A stretch of DNA of 64,000 nt from Sambucus nigra (lineage: Eukaryota > Streptophyta > Magnoliopsida > Dipsacales > Adoxaceae): assembly GCA_949130495.1 (NCBI GenBank), contig OX422220.1:128004268-128068267 (forward strand), written 5' to 3'. The translations under genes were made by a program, and so were the position numbers. The notes under the pieces were generated by a model, which searched no databases, was not told where the DNA came from, and saw only the letters and a program-made list of their open reading frames with translations. This document shows, one piece after another, positions 45,186 through 57,196 of this stretch (position 1 is its first letter; every line of letters begins with the position of its first letter).

Positions 45186-45545
45186 TTAAGAAATACTAAG
45201 TAGATTGGCCTTAAGACCTTTAACTCGAAGAACATTTTCAAGAACAGGAAGTCCTTCTTCTTGGAGAGTTCCTTTACCTATGATCTGAGATAATGCTCCA
45301 TCACCAAAAATAACTTTTCCACTAGCAAAGCTGGTTTTGTTTAAGAGTTTTGTATCATCCCCAGTCATATGTTTAGAACACCCAGAGTCTAAATACCAAC
45401 CAGACGATGTGTGTTCATCTTTTAAGGCAGTAATAACAATGTTACACTTCATCTGGGGTAATAGATCATCTTTTCTAACCCAAATTGCTCTTGTTTTCAT
45501 TTTGCGTTTATTTTCTCTTAATTGATAAAATTTGCGAGCATTCAA
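45186..45545 (-). pseudogene. Element B aspartic protease
   Basis: The active site WYLDSGCSKHMTG is the typical copia form, followed by VIFGDGALSQIIGKG and ENVLRVKGLKANLLSIS. The last stop (45186-45188) replaces what is usually Gln in this family. Confidence 0.88.
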
Positions 45546-45575
45546 TTTTTTTTGAAAAATATTTTACGCGTGATT

Positions 45576-46600
45576 TTAAATTTGATGAAACACATGAGCA
45601 TTTGGCTTAGGAAAGTGTTTAAGTATCCTTCTATGGAATGTTCTTTTAGGTTTGGTTTTTCTCTTCCTATAATTAGAGTTTTTGTCTGGTTGTCTAGGAA
45701 GAACATTATTATTGCAGCTTCTCCTAGAATTGTTAAATTGTTGATAAATAGGTGAATTACATACGGGTTTAACTAGTTTTGTAGCATAGCAACCATCAAA
45801 ACAGTGGATGTATATATAGCAATAGGAGCAATAAAGGTTTCTCAAGGTAGAAGTCTCCTTAGGAAAATGTCTAAACATTGGCTTTAAGGAATTTTGAGAA
45901 TGAACCCTATTCCTAGATAGAACAGTTTTGAATGTAGATTCACTCTTCCTAATGAAGGGGCAAACATATTTAGCCTTTGGTGAACTTTCATGTTTACAGC
46001 AACTTGATTCCCCAATGTCAAAAGTTTGATGTTTAGAGTCAAACTCAGTTTTTAGAGAATGAAAGTCTGGGCAGGTTTCAATAGGTCTTTTACCTCCTGA
46101 CACAAACTTGATAGGTTTAAAAGATTTTGTTTGTGTCTTCAAATTGGGGCAAAACCCTATTCTAGTTCGATCATCAGAATTGGTTTTTGATTTAACAACA
46201 AATCCATCAAAGCAATTTGAGTTATTTTCAAATTTAGTATTTTTTTTTAAAACAGTTGTTGTCTTTTCTTTAGTTTGTTCCAATTCTAACGATGTCCCTT
46301 TGTATTTTTTCTCCAGAGTTTCATTTATTTCAGTCAAATTTCTCAGTTTTTGATCAAACATTTTGATTTCACTTTCATGACTTAGACATTGGGTAGTATA
46401 CTCTTCAGCATTAAGTTTGACCATCAGGCTTTGATCTTCTATCTTCTTGGTGAGATCTTTCACAATCTTCTCTAGTCTAGTTCTTTTCTTAAGAGTTTTA
46501 ACATAAAGTGTGTGAATATCTGGGAGATCTTCATTGTCCGAGTCACTAAGTGTAGTGTGTGAAATGACCCCTAAGGCTTTATATCATGGACTCACACACC
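45576..46600 (-). pseudogene. Element B coiled-coil and second zinc knuckle region
   Basis: The N-terminal half is a Lys/Glu-rich coiled coil (MKDLTKKIEDQ, EINETLEKKYKGT). The C-terminal half carries CSYCYIYIHCFDGC near 45790, which fits C-x2-C-x4-H-x4-C exactly. SIRE-type copia elements have a long gag-to-protease region of this kind. It is in the same frame as gag and protease. Confidence 0.7.
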
Positions 46601-47920
46601 CATTGACATCGTCATTATCGCTTTCCCTTTAACTCACACACCCCGAGGTAGAAATAGCAATGTTCTCAGTAATTAAAGCATCTAAACTAGTAGCAGCATG
46701 ATTCACAACAACAGAAGTAAAATTACTAAATTCATCCTCACTAACAGACACAGACATATCATCATTATAGATAATCTTGGCAAATAAATACATGCAAGGG
46801 TCAAAGACATCGGATGAATCAGGTTCCTTATTTTGAGAGTCGCTTGAAGCATCCCATGTCTTGTAAATGTTGGCTCTAGTGTGTTTATTTTGAGTGTTCA
46901 AGTTAACTCTACAATCTTGTGGTATGTGTCCTAGTTTTCCACTTCTAAATCATTCAGTCTTCTTAAGGTCTCTGGTAGGTCTAGTGTGAAAGTCCTTGTA
47001 ATGTTTGTCTTGACTTTTCTCACGAGGTTTATGATTAGAGTGAGTTGGATAATTGGACTTACCTTATTTGTTTGCCATGTTGTTTCTAAACTTAATAATT
47101 TTCTTAAACTTCTTTGACATTAAGGCAATCTGATTGTCCAAACTCTGTATATCGCATTCCTCATCAGAGTCATCATTGGGAATGTTAATCTGAGGTTTAA
47201 TCAACTTAGAACAGAAGCTCAAATTAGAACTAGTCTATTTCCTATGGGACTGGGTCAATTGTTTCTTAACTTCTAATTCTATTTCCACAGTTCTTAATTT
47301 ACTACTGAGTAATTTAGGAGTGAGATTTATGTCACACATTTCCTCAATGGCATATCTTTTGTTATCAAATTTCTGTGGTAATGATCTCTGAATTTTAGAT
47401 ACAATTTCATGTCTATCATATGTTATTCCATTAGCATGCAGTTTGGTCACAATATCAGTCAAGTTGATATAGAAGTCATCAAATGACTCAGATTCAAACA
47501 TAATTAAGGAGTTATACTGTTGAATGAGCGTTTGTGTTTTAGCAGCCTTTACTCTAGTGTCACCTTCATGAGCAGTAACCAAAGTGTCCCAAGCTTCCTT
47601 AGAAGTGTTACAGGATGAGATTCTTTTGAACTCATGTTCATTTATGGACATAAATATGACATTCTTTCCTTTGTTATTATTGGGAGAACCTTACTTCTCT
47701 TCCTGTGTGAACTCACTTAATACTTTCTTAACCCTCTCATTACTTCCTTCAATGGCTGGTTTAGTAGGAAAAATTTAACCATTTTCAACAATGTCCCAGA
47801 CATCATCTCCCAAAGTCCCTTAAATGAAAGCAATCATCCTTACTTTCCAGTAAGCAAAATTGGTTCCACAAAGATAGGAGGTCTGGTCAAATTACCAAAT
47901 CTTTCATTTTTCTCGTCCAT
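46601..47920 (-). pseudogene. Element B gag (broken)
   Basis: It starts MDEKNERFGNLTRPPIF at 47920 and a one-base shift follows before YWKVRMIAF. The core (47235-47651) shows KEAWDTLVTAHEGDT, ESFDDFYINLTDIV and SKIQRSLPQKFDNK, a UBN2/gag pattern. The first zinc knuckle near 46920-46960 has lost its first two cysteines (one to a stop, one to Ser). A Ser/Asp-rich tail follows at 46629-46901. Confidence 0.85.
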
Positions 47921-47980
47921 GTTCGATTTTCAAAAAATAATTTCAGAAACACAGGATCTTTTTAAAAGAAGTTTACAAAT

Positions 47981-47991
47981 CTCTGATACCA
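47981..47991 (-). other. Element B primer binding site (initiator Met tRNA)
   Basis: The minus strand reads TGGTATCAGAG two bases after the LTR end ATTTTCA. Confidence 0.88.
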
Positions 47992-47993
47992 AT

Positions 47994-49982
47994 TGAAAAT
48001 CTGTTACTAAAGTCGTTTAATATAAAATTAAACTATTTAAGTAACTCCGAATAGTTTTTTGAAGAAACTCTTTTCTTTAAAACCAAAACTAATTAATCAC
48101 AAGATGTGTTTAAAAAATATGTACGAGATTTGATCAAGATTTGTTAACAGGTATAATAAATCAGTTTAAAAAACTTTAAACTCAGCACAACCAAGAATTA
48201 GATGAGGAGATGTAGAAAGATTAAGAACAAGAATTTTTTACGTGGTAAAACCTCACCAAACTGAGGAAACATCCACGACTTCCTCTACAGAGTAAACCAA
48301 AATTTCACTAAATTTTTTTAACAGTTACAAACTATATAACAAACATGCATACAACTCAGACCTATACAAGTTTAGGAATGTACCCACTGGTGTCCTTATA
48401 ACTTCTCTGCAGTTCTGATTGTTGATGTTGTTCTCTCAGTTTGCTAAGTTCCAATTTGCTCAAGTTCTTTACGTCGACTCTTGTTCTTGAGATCTTATTA
48501 CCAACAGTTTTAGTGTGGTAAGGGTGATAGTGTTTGTGAAGGTGCTTTCTAACATATGCATTCATTCACACACACTTATTTCATACAACCAGTCCTAACA
48601 CATTACATATAAGATCTATATGCTATGATTTTCTATTTCTCTCTTCTCACAAAACTTAACCTTATTTGACCTTTACAATAATCCCAGAATCCACGGCTAT
48701 CTTGCTCAAAAGACGTATCAAGATCTTAATCAATCTCAGGTTTTGAAAATATTTTTGAGATTGAATATCACCAAGTGCGATTCCAAACTAGGTCAAAGGT
48801 CTTGTTTTAAGAGAACTAGAAACATAAAAGGATTTTGTTGATTTTGAAGTTAAAAACATTTACAGAACCAAATCAACAAACATTTTCTCAAGATGAGAAG
48901 CTAAAAATGTAGATCTATGTGTAATATAACATGCAACGTTTTAGATCTAAGGTTTCTATAAAAGAAGAAACACAGATCCAAAAATATGTTTAAGTTCATA
49001 ACAAGATCTGGGAACGAAGAGGTTACAGCAACAAAACTAATAAACCAATCACTCAAAAATCTCTCAAACACACAAGGTTGTGTTTTGTATATACAGGTTT
49101 TTGAAAGAGGTTAAGGTTTGAAAATAGTTTGGAACGAATTAGGGTTAGGGTTTCCTAATTTTGGTTTTTCTCTCTCTCCTGACTTTTCTCTCTCCTCTTT
49201 TCTCTCTCTTCTCTCTTCTCTCCCTCGAATGAAAAAAGTGGCAAAAGTCTCAGATGGCTGAGGGTAGGGGTACTTTTATAGGAGGCTGAGAAGATTCGAG
49301 AACATAGACCAAGATCAAGGGCTAGGATTTAGTCTTGTATGTTTGACTTTGATCCAATGGTTTAAACAGAGGCGGTGATTATAACACTCCTGATTGGCTC
49401 AAAAGAGGTTCATATGGATTATGTAGGAGCGCATGCAGATCGTTGATAAACAAGATCCAAGGGCTGTCAACATTCGATGTTTTACTCTCTTAGAAGAAAT
49501 GCAGATTCAACCAATCAGAGTGCAACAGATGTTCGGCACAAAGAGGTTTACGAACGCGCGTCCAAAAAATAACTACAAAAGCACCCTGAAGTCTCTGCCA
49601 CTTTCGGATTCTACCGAAAGGAACTTTCAGTCAATATAACCAGAAAATCATAATTGCAGAATGAACCCAAAACTTTTTAAAACCAAATTTTAATTAATTA
49701 AAACCTTATTTTAAAAGTTTATAAAATTTCCAAAATTTATTAAAAAATAATTTTAGGGATTTAAATACACCCAACATATATATAAACACTTATATGCAAT
49801 ATGAAATCTATGAATGCAATTATACAATGTGTTAGTGTTGGTAAAAGTATCTAGATGAAAAATAACAAACCAAACTCTGAGGTTCTTTGGTTTCTAGGAT
49901 AGACACAATTGTATCACAATTTCCAAACTAGATGAACACTTACAATACACACTCAAGTGAGTCAAAAGTATAAGGTGCTTCA
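47994..49982 (-). repeat. Element B 5' LTR (1989 bp)
   Basis: It begins TGAAAATCTGTTACTAAAG and ends GGTGCTTCA; its partner is 17589-19568. The CTTGT target copy follows at 49983-49987. Confidence 0.95.
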
Positions 49983-49987
49983 CTTGT

Positions 49988-50808
49988 AATCCCCCAAGTA
50001 CTTGGAAATCAAACATTGGGGAACACGGTGAACAGCTACCCAATTAACATCCAACTTGAATCGAGGATTGTTAAGTTTTAACAATCCTGGATCATACCAA
50101 TCCCACAAAGAGTTATTCCCATCCACCTTCAGCACAGTTAAAGCATTAATCGAACCCCATTTGTAGGACTCATTTTAGGCCTATTGGAGTCTATCATCAG
50201 AATGTCCCAAAGCTTTATTAGAACCACCCATCTAAAATTTTCTAGGCTGCTTATGGATTTGGAAATTTAATCTATCAACTTGCGATTGAAACTTCTTCAG
50301 TAACCCATCCTTAGCCTCCAATTGATAAGATTGAGTAGATAACTACTCAGATAAAGTATGCAGCTTTTGAGACACTTCAGCAATAGCTAGGTCCTCTGCT
50401 TTTAACTATGCAACTTGGGTGGCGAGGGAATGTTGGGTCCTCAGTTCCTCTGTAGTTCCTCGACCAGCCCTATTTCTAGCTCGGGAAGAAGAAGCGGACT
50501 TGATTTTTTTCAAGGCCTCCAATTCATCTCTCAATGTGGCGTTCTCATCTTCTTAAAAGGAATGACCTTCATCAATAGTAGTAATAACAACTCTAGAGGA
50601 AGACTTCAGGAGATTCAATTCATTCCTCAAATTACTATTATCCTCTTCCAGGAGTTTGGCAATGGTCCTAGTTTCTTTAATTTCAAGCTTAAGTAAAGCT
50701 TTATTCTTATTATAAACAAAGATAAACTTATCAAATCCCCGACCTACGCTCAAACTTTGATACTTCTACTCATAGCTCTGATGCAACAGCATATTGGATT
50801 CCTCATAC
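49988..50808 (-). pseudogene. Element A antisense ORF 2, main piece (broken)
   Basis: The minus strand encodes, from the right, GRGFDKFIFVYNKNK, IAKLLEEDNSNLRNELNLLK and TTIDEGHSF, then an Arg/Gly patch, FQIHKQPRKF, and CLISKYLGDYK just before the element B site. Each part aligns in order with the element E antisense ORF 2 (59488-60813). Several stops interrupt it. The upstream end is cut at 50808 by another LTR. The C-terminus is at 17422-17588. Confidence 0.85.
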
Positions 50809-52854
50809 TATAATAACCCCACTTTTATATGTTCATATATAGTTTTAAATGATGTATTATTTCATATGTTATATGGATAATGTTAATTTATTATTTTAGT
50901 CTAATCCTCCCTTCATAAATCATGAAATATCAAATTAGTTATAAACATAAAATTTTAAAGTTTTCGCTAGGAATGTCCATATTAGAGACTAGTTTTGATA
51001 ATTATAATATAACAATTGACTTGAGGCAAAAACTAAAACATCATAGATATATGAATTAGGTTTGAAAAACAACAAACGGTGTGTTAAAAGGAGGTCCGAG
51101 CAAGAAATTATATCGAAATTACGAAATAAGGGTAAATATGTCCATACTTTAAGTCGTATTTTGTCTTATTACCACACCATGTGTAATATTTTGATTGGTT
51201 GGAAGGAGAGGCTAGTTTGGCCGACTTAAACACTTTGAAGTAACCTCCTTATTCATCAAAATGGTTTAAATCAAAGTCTTATAGCATATCCTAACCTAAA
51301 TGATAATTTTTAGGGTAGAAAATATAATTTTATGAAACTTTGGGGACTTGATTTTAAATAAAAAAAGTTTCAAGGATGAAAATGAAAATATAAAAAGGAA
51401 TATTTTGTAAATAAAATATTTTCAAGGACCTCTAGAAATATTAAAAATATATGGTGTAAAATTACTATAATACCCTTCATATGTAAAATGACCCTAATAC
51501 ACTTAATAACTTTACACCTCGTGCTTGGTTTTGACGCCTCAACCATACATATGGTGCCTTTAAAGGAAAGGACAAAACACATGTCATGCAATTAGAGAAA
51601 GCCAATACACATGTCGTCGTTCGGTTACTTAAGACTGCAAGACATCTCCGTTATGCGACACACTAACGCCGACTCATAAAAATGAATGCTTACTCATCGG
51701 AACACGTGTCATCACCAAAATAACTTTGAGAAACTATAAATAGAAGATTTAGGATCAGTTCTTACACGAAATTCATTCCAAATATAAAAAAATAGTGAGA
51801 GAAAGTGTGAGGAAGTTTAAGAAGAAGTTTCGTCTTAAGATTAACGAGTGATCCAAGACTATGTATCTGTAACTTCGGATTTCTATTCTAGGTGAGTACT
51901 ATGTGAAATTCCTTGTGTATTTTGATTATATGATATTATTCAAACTACATATATTTTGTGAAATGATTTAATTCTCAAATACATCGGATACCGATGATTC
52001 TATCTTTGGTTATATGTGTTTATCTCTCGATATATACATCTAATTTGAATTCTGAAATTATTAATTAGGCCTATGAAAACTCTCTCACTATGTTAACTTT
52101 GACTACAGGGTATATAAATTTGGGTGGTACCTTCCCAGCTGGTTTATCATTGGTGTACCCTAAATAAGACGTTGTTCCAGAGATCATGATTTTCTGTCTG
52201 TGTTGTTACCGGGTGGAAACATTTGGGAACACTATCTGTTTATTTGGGTATTAGAGCGTACATGGACATCAAAATAAAATTGAATAATTGAAATATTGCT
52301 CAATTATTTTATCTGTTCTGTTTTGAACTATTTATTCTAAAAATATATACTGTCAGTTTAATGCAAATTCCTATCCATATATGTATATGTCTTCTGTTGT
52401 AAATTGAATAGGTATCAATTTTCTGAAATATCATGGAATATCTAGAGATTAAATCTCATTATTCTTTTATGTGATGTTGTATAAATAATAATTTTTCAGG
52501 AAATAAGTTGGTCCGCGAAAGGAACGAAAAATGACTGTGTTGAAGATTCAGTTTGTAGAGCTCGTTTTTATTATGTTTGTTTTTATCATTTAGAGAATGT
52601 TTGTATCTCTTGTAATAAGTTTTTAAATTTTGTCTTAAGTTTTAATTCATCATTACTTTTAATATAAATGAATTTTCCTTTAGAAAGCTCTGATGACGTA
52701 ATTCCTTTACTTTAAGTATTTTACGATTCATAACCATGTGATTGTATTTTCGTTGCACTTATTTAAGAAAATAATTTAAGCCAAAATATATGTTGCCTTG
52801 GGGGAATGTCAAGACACTCGTTCCATTCTAATAATTTGGGTCGGGGTCGTGACA
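50809..52854 (+). mobile_element. Tekay/Del-like LTR (2046 bp) inserted in element A
   Basis: It starts TATAATAACCCCAC (TG changed to TA) and ends GGGTCGTGACA, typical edges of this clade. A TATA box at 51734-51742 and a Met-tRNA PBS at 52859 follow the expected layout. It interrupts element A antisense ORF 2. A possible target copy CATAC precedes it, but the partner copy is not visible. Confidence 0.75.
51734..51742 (+). promoter_or_regulatory. TATA box of the Tekay-like LTR
   Basis: GAGAAACTATAAATAGAAG, about 925 bp into the LTR. Confidence 0.6.
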
Positions 52855-52858
52855 GAGG

Positions 52859-52870
52859 TGGTATCAGAGC
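52859..52870 (+). other. Primer binding site (initiator Met tRNA) of the Tekay-like element
   Basis: TGGTATCAGAGC lies four bases after the LTR end. Confidence 0.85.
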
Positions 52871-53213
52871 ATAGGTTATGAGTAGACTACTAAACACAAG
52901 TTTCGAACGTTATCGATTTTAAGTTTCCATACATAAGATACAGGATTAAATATCCTACTTATGTGATAACCCTCCATATGTCTTATAGTCTACATATAAT
53001 TGTTCTTCTAATTTGCAATCTTGATATAGTATAATACGTCTTATGTTTGGCCATGACTATAGAAAAATACCAAGCCAAGAGCAAATGCGAGAACAAGTTG
53101 TTCAAGTATGGAAGGACTGGAGGGTGCATACAAGGAGATTGAGAGTCTAGCAAAGATTGTGTAGAATCAGGTGAATAATGGAGCACCAAGGAATCTTGAA
53201 CTAACTAGCTATA
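52871..53213 (+). mobile_element. Truncated leader and possible gag start of the Tekay-like element
   Basis: Leader sequence of this clade reaching a short frame near 53109 (MEGLEGAYKEIESLAK), cut at 53214 by another LTR start. Too little remains for a confident gag call. Confidence 0.45.
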
Positions 53214-54660
53214 TGTAATACCCTCGTGTTTTTATGGCTTTTAAAATTGGGGATTTATTTAATTTAATTTGAGTTATTAATTTAATATTAATCCTGATTT
53301 TTTTTTTATATTTACTAGCATGATGTGAGTTAGTAATTATTGTGAATTTGTTGAATATTACTAGATGAGTAAAGTAATATATGAGATTTATTTTATTAAA
53401 ATTGTCACGAGTGAATAAAATGGCAATTGTGGAAATTTAATTCGGAACGCGTCTGTGTCGTGTCAGGACTAAATTATTATTATTAAAGTGAATAAGTTAT
53501 AAGTCATCCGTATAGTCATTTTGAGCGCGCCAAGTGTTCGGAAGGGTTGAGATAGTTAGAAAAATATACTCGGGGGTTTACTTTGGGTCTCGGGGCATTT
53601 TTAGGTCTAATTGACACCCCGGGAGGGTATTTTAGACATTTGCTATTTTTGGGTAATTAAACCCACGAATTTTCTTAGTATTTATTCGCCATTTAGAGTT
53701 GTCTCTTGGGGTTAACAAACACAAAGCCTAAGCCAGCCATTATAGAAGAAGGTGAAGTGATTATAGAAGAAGGTGAAGAGATTAGAGAAGAAGGTGAAGA
53801 GTCTTCAAGCAATCCAAGGCCTAGAACTCACCCGATTTCATCGCCACCACCACCAAAACGTAGATCGCACGACAAGGAATGCAACCATATATTTTTCATC
53901 AATAAATCAGACCCTTGAATTCGAGGCAAGTATCTATCTTTCTAAATTCCAAGTTAATATACCTTCCATGTTAGTCTAGGAATGAAAATCATATGTTTTA
54001 TTGGAAAAATTATATATTTTGGAAGATAATATATATGTGTTGTAGGGAGAACCCATGTAGTATAAAATCTTGATCATATGTAGAGGATTACCCATGAATT
54101 TATTATGATATTTGGGAAGAAAATCTTGATTAAAATAGAGGGTGATGATTATTCATGCAAAATTTGGTTTTATAAAGAGATTTGAGATTAAACCCCTTTT
54201 TAATTAATTTGTTGAGGATTCATTAACGTCGTTACGTTAGAACTTGTTTATGTACATTTCTTATACACTTGGTTTACTTTGATGGGAGTTTGGGATGAAA
54301 TTATAGAGGTTTGGAGGGGTTAAAATGGTTGAACCCGTAGGTTGAATATTGCAGAAAATTGGGCAAGAACTGCTTGATCGATCGATTGACCCCTTTTCCT
54401 CGATCGATCGACCCCTCCTGGAAAAATTCATATTTTTCTCCTTTTTGTTTAATCCGATTAAAATGCGTAGGAACCCTTGATCATCATTGATAGGGTATAA
54501 TGGGTTATGAATATGACCAATGGGGTCTAAGTGGACTCCGTTGAGTGAAATTAATATGAGATGAAATTTTGGGTTAATGGGGAGTTATGTATACATTGGG
54601 AATTGTGCATACATTTACTAAAAGATTGAGACTCATGAAAGATTTAGAATAGATGGTAAG
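53214..54660 (+). mobile_element. Diverged LTR fragment related to the element D LTR, opposite orientation
   Basis: It starts TGTAATACCCTCGTG, like the element D LTR read on the minus strand. Shared landmarks include GGGGATTTATT near 53255, CCCGGGAGGGTATTTT near 53620, and TTGATCGATCGATTGACC and CTCGATCGATCGACCCCTCC near 54373-54417. A 24-bp GAAGGTGAAGAGATTAGAGA-type repeat near 53746-53800 gives a Glu-rich frame that is not a gene. The right end is lost; 54640-54767 is of unclear origin. Confidence 0.6.
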
Positions 54661-54767
54661 TGAGGGTATACCTACTGAAATTTATACTTAGTGAGAAAAA
54701 ATACTTCGAGAGATGACAAGTAAGAACGAAGTAAATAATAATTGATAATAAAAGAGACGAATCCATT

Positions 54768-56189
54768 AGGATCTGACATCAGTTTCTTTGGCCACTTTAC
54801 TTCCTCGCTATTCTTGATTTCTTCCAAGACATGATTAATACCCATTTTCAAGGGAGTGTAATTATCGAATTTCTTCAAGACTTCCCATGATGACTTATTA
54901 TTTCTGGAACGCTTGTCGCCACCATTGCCCTTATGCTCTTTATTTTTAGACTTGTCGACGTCCACCTTGGTGTCTTTATCTATACTCTTCTTTGCAGCCA
55001 TAGCTTCCTCGGCATTCATGATTTTGGCCGCTTTTGCCATCAACTCTGACATAGTTTTAGATTGATCTTTCGCCAAGGTGTAATACAACTTATTAGGCAA
55101 CAATCCACTCATCAAGGCGGTGATTGATGTCTTCTCTTCGTAATCTATAACTTCCATCTTCTCGTTATTGAAACGGGTTATGTAATCTTTAGTACTCTCA
55201 GCAGATTTTTGTCTAACACTTAGCAAGTGTGCTACTCGTTTTACTGGCTTTGCTCCGAAACAAAAATTGCCTATGAACAACTCAGCCAACTAAAAGAAAT
55301 TTGAAATGTTACCCCGAGGAAGATTTTTGTACCATATCTGGGCTGCTCCAGTAAGAGTTCCTGAGAACGCTCTGCATCTCATCTCATCGGGGATAGCATA
55401 GATATCGACGACAGCTTGATATTGCTCTATATGAAGAACAGGATATGTCTTTTCATCATATTTAGGGGTCACTACTGGTGCTTTAAACTTTGACGGTGTA
55501 GGAAAATTCACAATGGCCTGGAAAAAAGGTGTCCCTTGAACAAAAGTTCATTGTAGGGGATTCTTCGCCCTAGCCATTTCTCCCAATCTATCCTCCAATC
55601 GCTGAAGGGACCCTTTCCACGCTTCATTTCCTTCCTCGGGCCTATTGGTTTGAGCAATAGATCGTTCTGAAGTAGCCTCTTAAGATTTATCTTGATGAGC
55701 AACTGGTCGTGATTGTGCTGATCCTTCTCTTAGATCTGATGGTTATCGAAAACTCCTCGACATGGTCTTAGGTGGACTCCTATTCATCCTAGGGCCTAAT
55801 CGACTGAAAGGAGATACCCTACTCAGTCTTTCTAAGGCGTTGGGTCTTTCTATAGAGAGAGTGATACGTTGATCAGTATCTGTAGCCCTTATTGACAAAG
55901 TTCGCCCAGGTTGATAAGAGAAATCATCAGACTCCTCATTACGATATGACTCAGTACGCCTGGATCGTGAAGAAAGTAAATAAGTTTGCCTCTGACCACT
56001 TCGCTGTCCTGAACGTGCAGGTGCACCGCTATGAAGGGTTTGTATGAGTTGCCTCATTGTGTCTTGCATGGCGGTTTGTCCTTGAGACAGATTCGTCATA
56101 ATCCCGGCCAGATCTGGAGGTGTAGAGGGATTTGGAGGATTTCCAGCATTTTCAGCATTTCGATTGCTAGATTCTGGATTATCCGCCAT
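54768..56189 (-). pseudogene. Element E left copy: gag fragment (broken, truncated)
   Basis: It starts MADNPESSNRNAENAG at 56189. An Arg/Ser-rich part with LERLSRVSPFSRLGPR is followed by the gag core with MRCRAFSGTLTGAAQIW, FIGNFCFGAKPVKRVAHLLS and STKDYITRFNNEKMEV. Stops at 55743 and 55290, plus others between, break the frame. Similarity to element A gag ends at about 54768, before the zinc box, where foreign sequence begins. A start at 56228 is possible but lies in the leader. Confidence 0.88.
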
Positions 56190-56231
56190 TGATGATGAAT
56201 GATTTTTGGTGAAAAACGATAATAACAATCG

Positions 56232-56250
56232 ATTCCCACAGACGGCGCCA
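56232..56250 (-). other. Element E left copy: primer binding site
   Basis: The minus strand reads TTGGCGCCGTCTGTGGGAA two bases after the LTR end; this is the best-preserved PBS of the family in the window. Confidence 0.9.
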
Positions 56251-56252
56251 AT

Positions 56253-56776
56253 CTGTTGATGTAAAAAATTATATAGCTCTAATTATTCAATCACAGATAA
56301 ATAAAATAAGACAAAGATTTTAAAGTGGTTCAGCCTTATAAGAATGGCCTACATCCACTGTTATGTTATTGCTGAGTGTTTTGGGAATTCTCGATTACAA
56401 GGTATTTATAGCCCTTAGGCTATACATGAAAGGGTATTACATTAAATGATACACATATGAAAGGGTAATTCATTTAATGTTCTTCAAATGTGCGCGTCAA
56501 GATGATAAGCATTCAATGAATAGTAGAACTGCTGATTATCTGGCAATTAATGCTGTGGTCGAGGTGCAGCTCGAACCGCCTTAGTTGCTCGTCGTCCAAA
56601 AGTTCCTCGGAGCATTGGAGTTACTCACAGGATAAGAGTTCCTCGTAGGGTTGGTGTTCCTCGGAGTGAGTATGTTGGTCGGGGAAACAATCTTCCTCGT
56701 TGCTATTGTGCCACATAGATTGACACGTGTCTTCTTATTGTTCATCCACATCAGTATACTAATTTTGGTGTCAACA
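56253..56776 (-). mobile_element. Element E LTR (524 bp), shared between two internal regions
   Basis: It starts TGTTGATGTAAAAAATT and ends TTTTGGTGTCAACA on the plus strand, matching element A's 5' LTR at both edges. A minus-strand TATA GGGCTATAAATACC lies near 56405-56418. On the left a PBS and gag follow it; on the right a polypurine tract and antisense genes precede it. Confidence 0.9.
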
Positions 56777-56790
56777 GAAGCCCCCAATGT
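56777..56790 (-). other. Element E polypurine tract
   Basis: The minus strand reads CATTGGGGGCTTC immediately before the LTR start TGTTGACACC. Confidence 0.85.
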
Positions 56791-57024
56791 TTCATATTTC
56801 AAACTTTGAGGAGTATGGAACATTCTTTCTCGGTATATGGCGATATTAAATGACCTTCCTGGGTTTTAGGAGCCTTTTCTTCATATTTAAATTTCCTTCC
56901 AAATTCGCAGAATCCGCCTTTTTGCATTTTTATAAGCGCTTCGATCTTCGTGCCTTTTTTGTCCTTTTAACCGCCGGTAGCGTAATATTTCCTTTTTGTA
57001 ATCATTTCTTTCGCCGTTTCCCAA

Positions 57025-57039
57025 GGCAAGGTATTTAAA
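57025..57039 (+). promoter_or_regulatory. TATA box of element E antisense gene 1
   Basis: GGCAAGGTATTTAAA, identical to 21619-21633 in element C, lies about 160 bp upstream of the ATG at 57197 and is followed by a CT-rich leader. Confidence 0.65.
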
Positions 57040-57196
57040 CTTCACAGGAAATCCCATCGTCTTCTACCTTTTCAATTTCTGCTTTCGAGTTTTCTAAAGT
57101 TTTTCTCTCTCTTGTGCGTTCATTTCCTCCTTCGTTTGTTTGTCAACAGATCTCCTTTTTCCCTGTAAGCTCTTCTTCCTTCTTCTTTTATTCATC

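Larger units (their letters stand above)
17589..49982 (-). mobile_element. Element B: Ty1/copia (SIRE/Maximus-like), split by element C
   Basis: Two LTRs (17589-19568 and 47994-49982) bracket gag, protease, integrase, RT and RNase H in copia order on the minus strand. The target duplication CTTGT is at 17584-17588 and 49983-49987. The PBS is for initiator Met tRNA and a purine tract abuts the 3' LTR. Without the nested 22.5-kb element C the element is about 9.9 kb. The RT and RNase H sequences (YVDDI; SAINISKN then HHFIRELVE) fit the SIRE/Maximus clade. No env-like frame fits in the 300 bp between pol and the 3' LTR. Confidence 0.93.

Noticed and set aside
53706..53918. Glu-rich plus-strand frame (EEGEVIIEEGEE)
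   Set aside because: It comes from a 24-bp repeat inside a diverged LTR fragment; not a gene.
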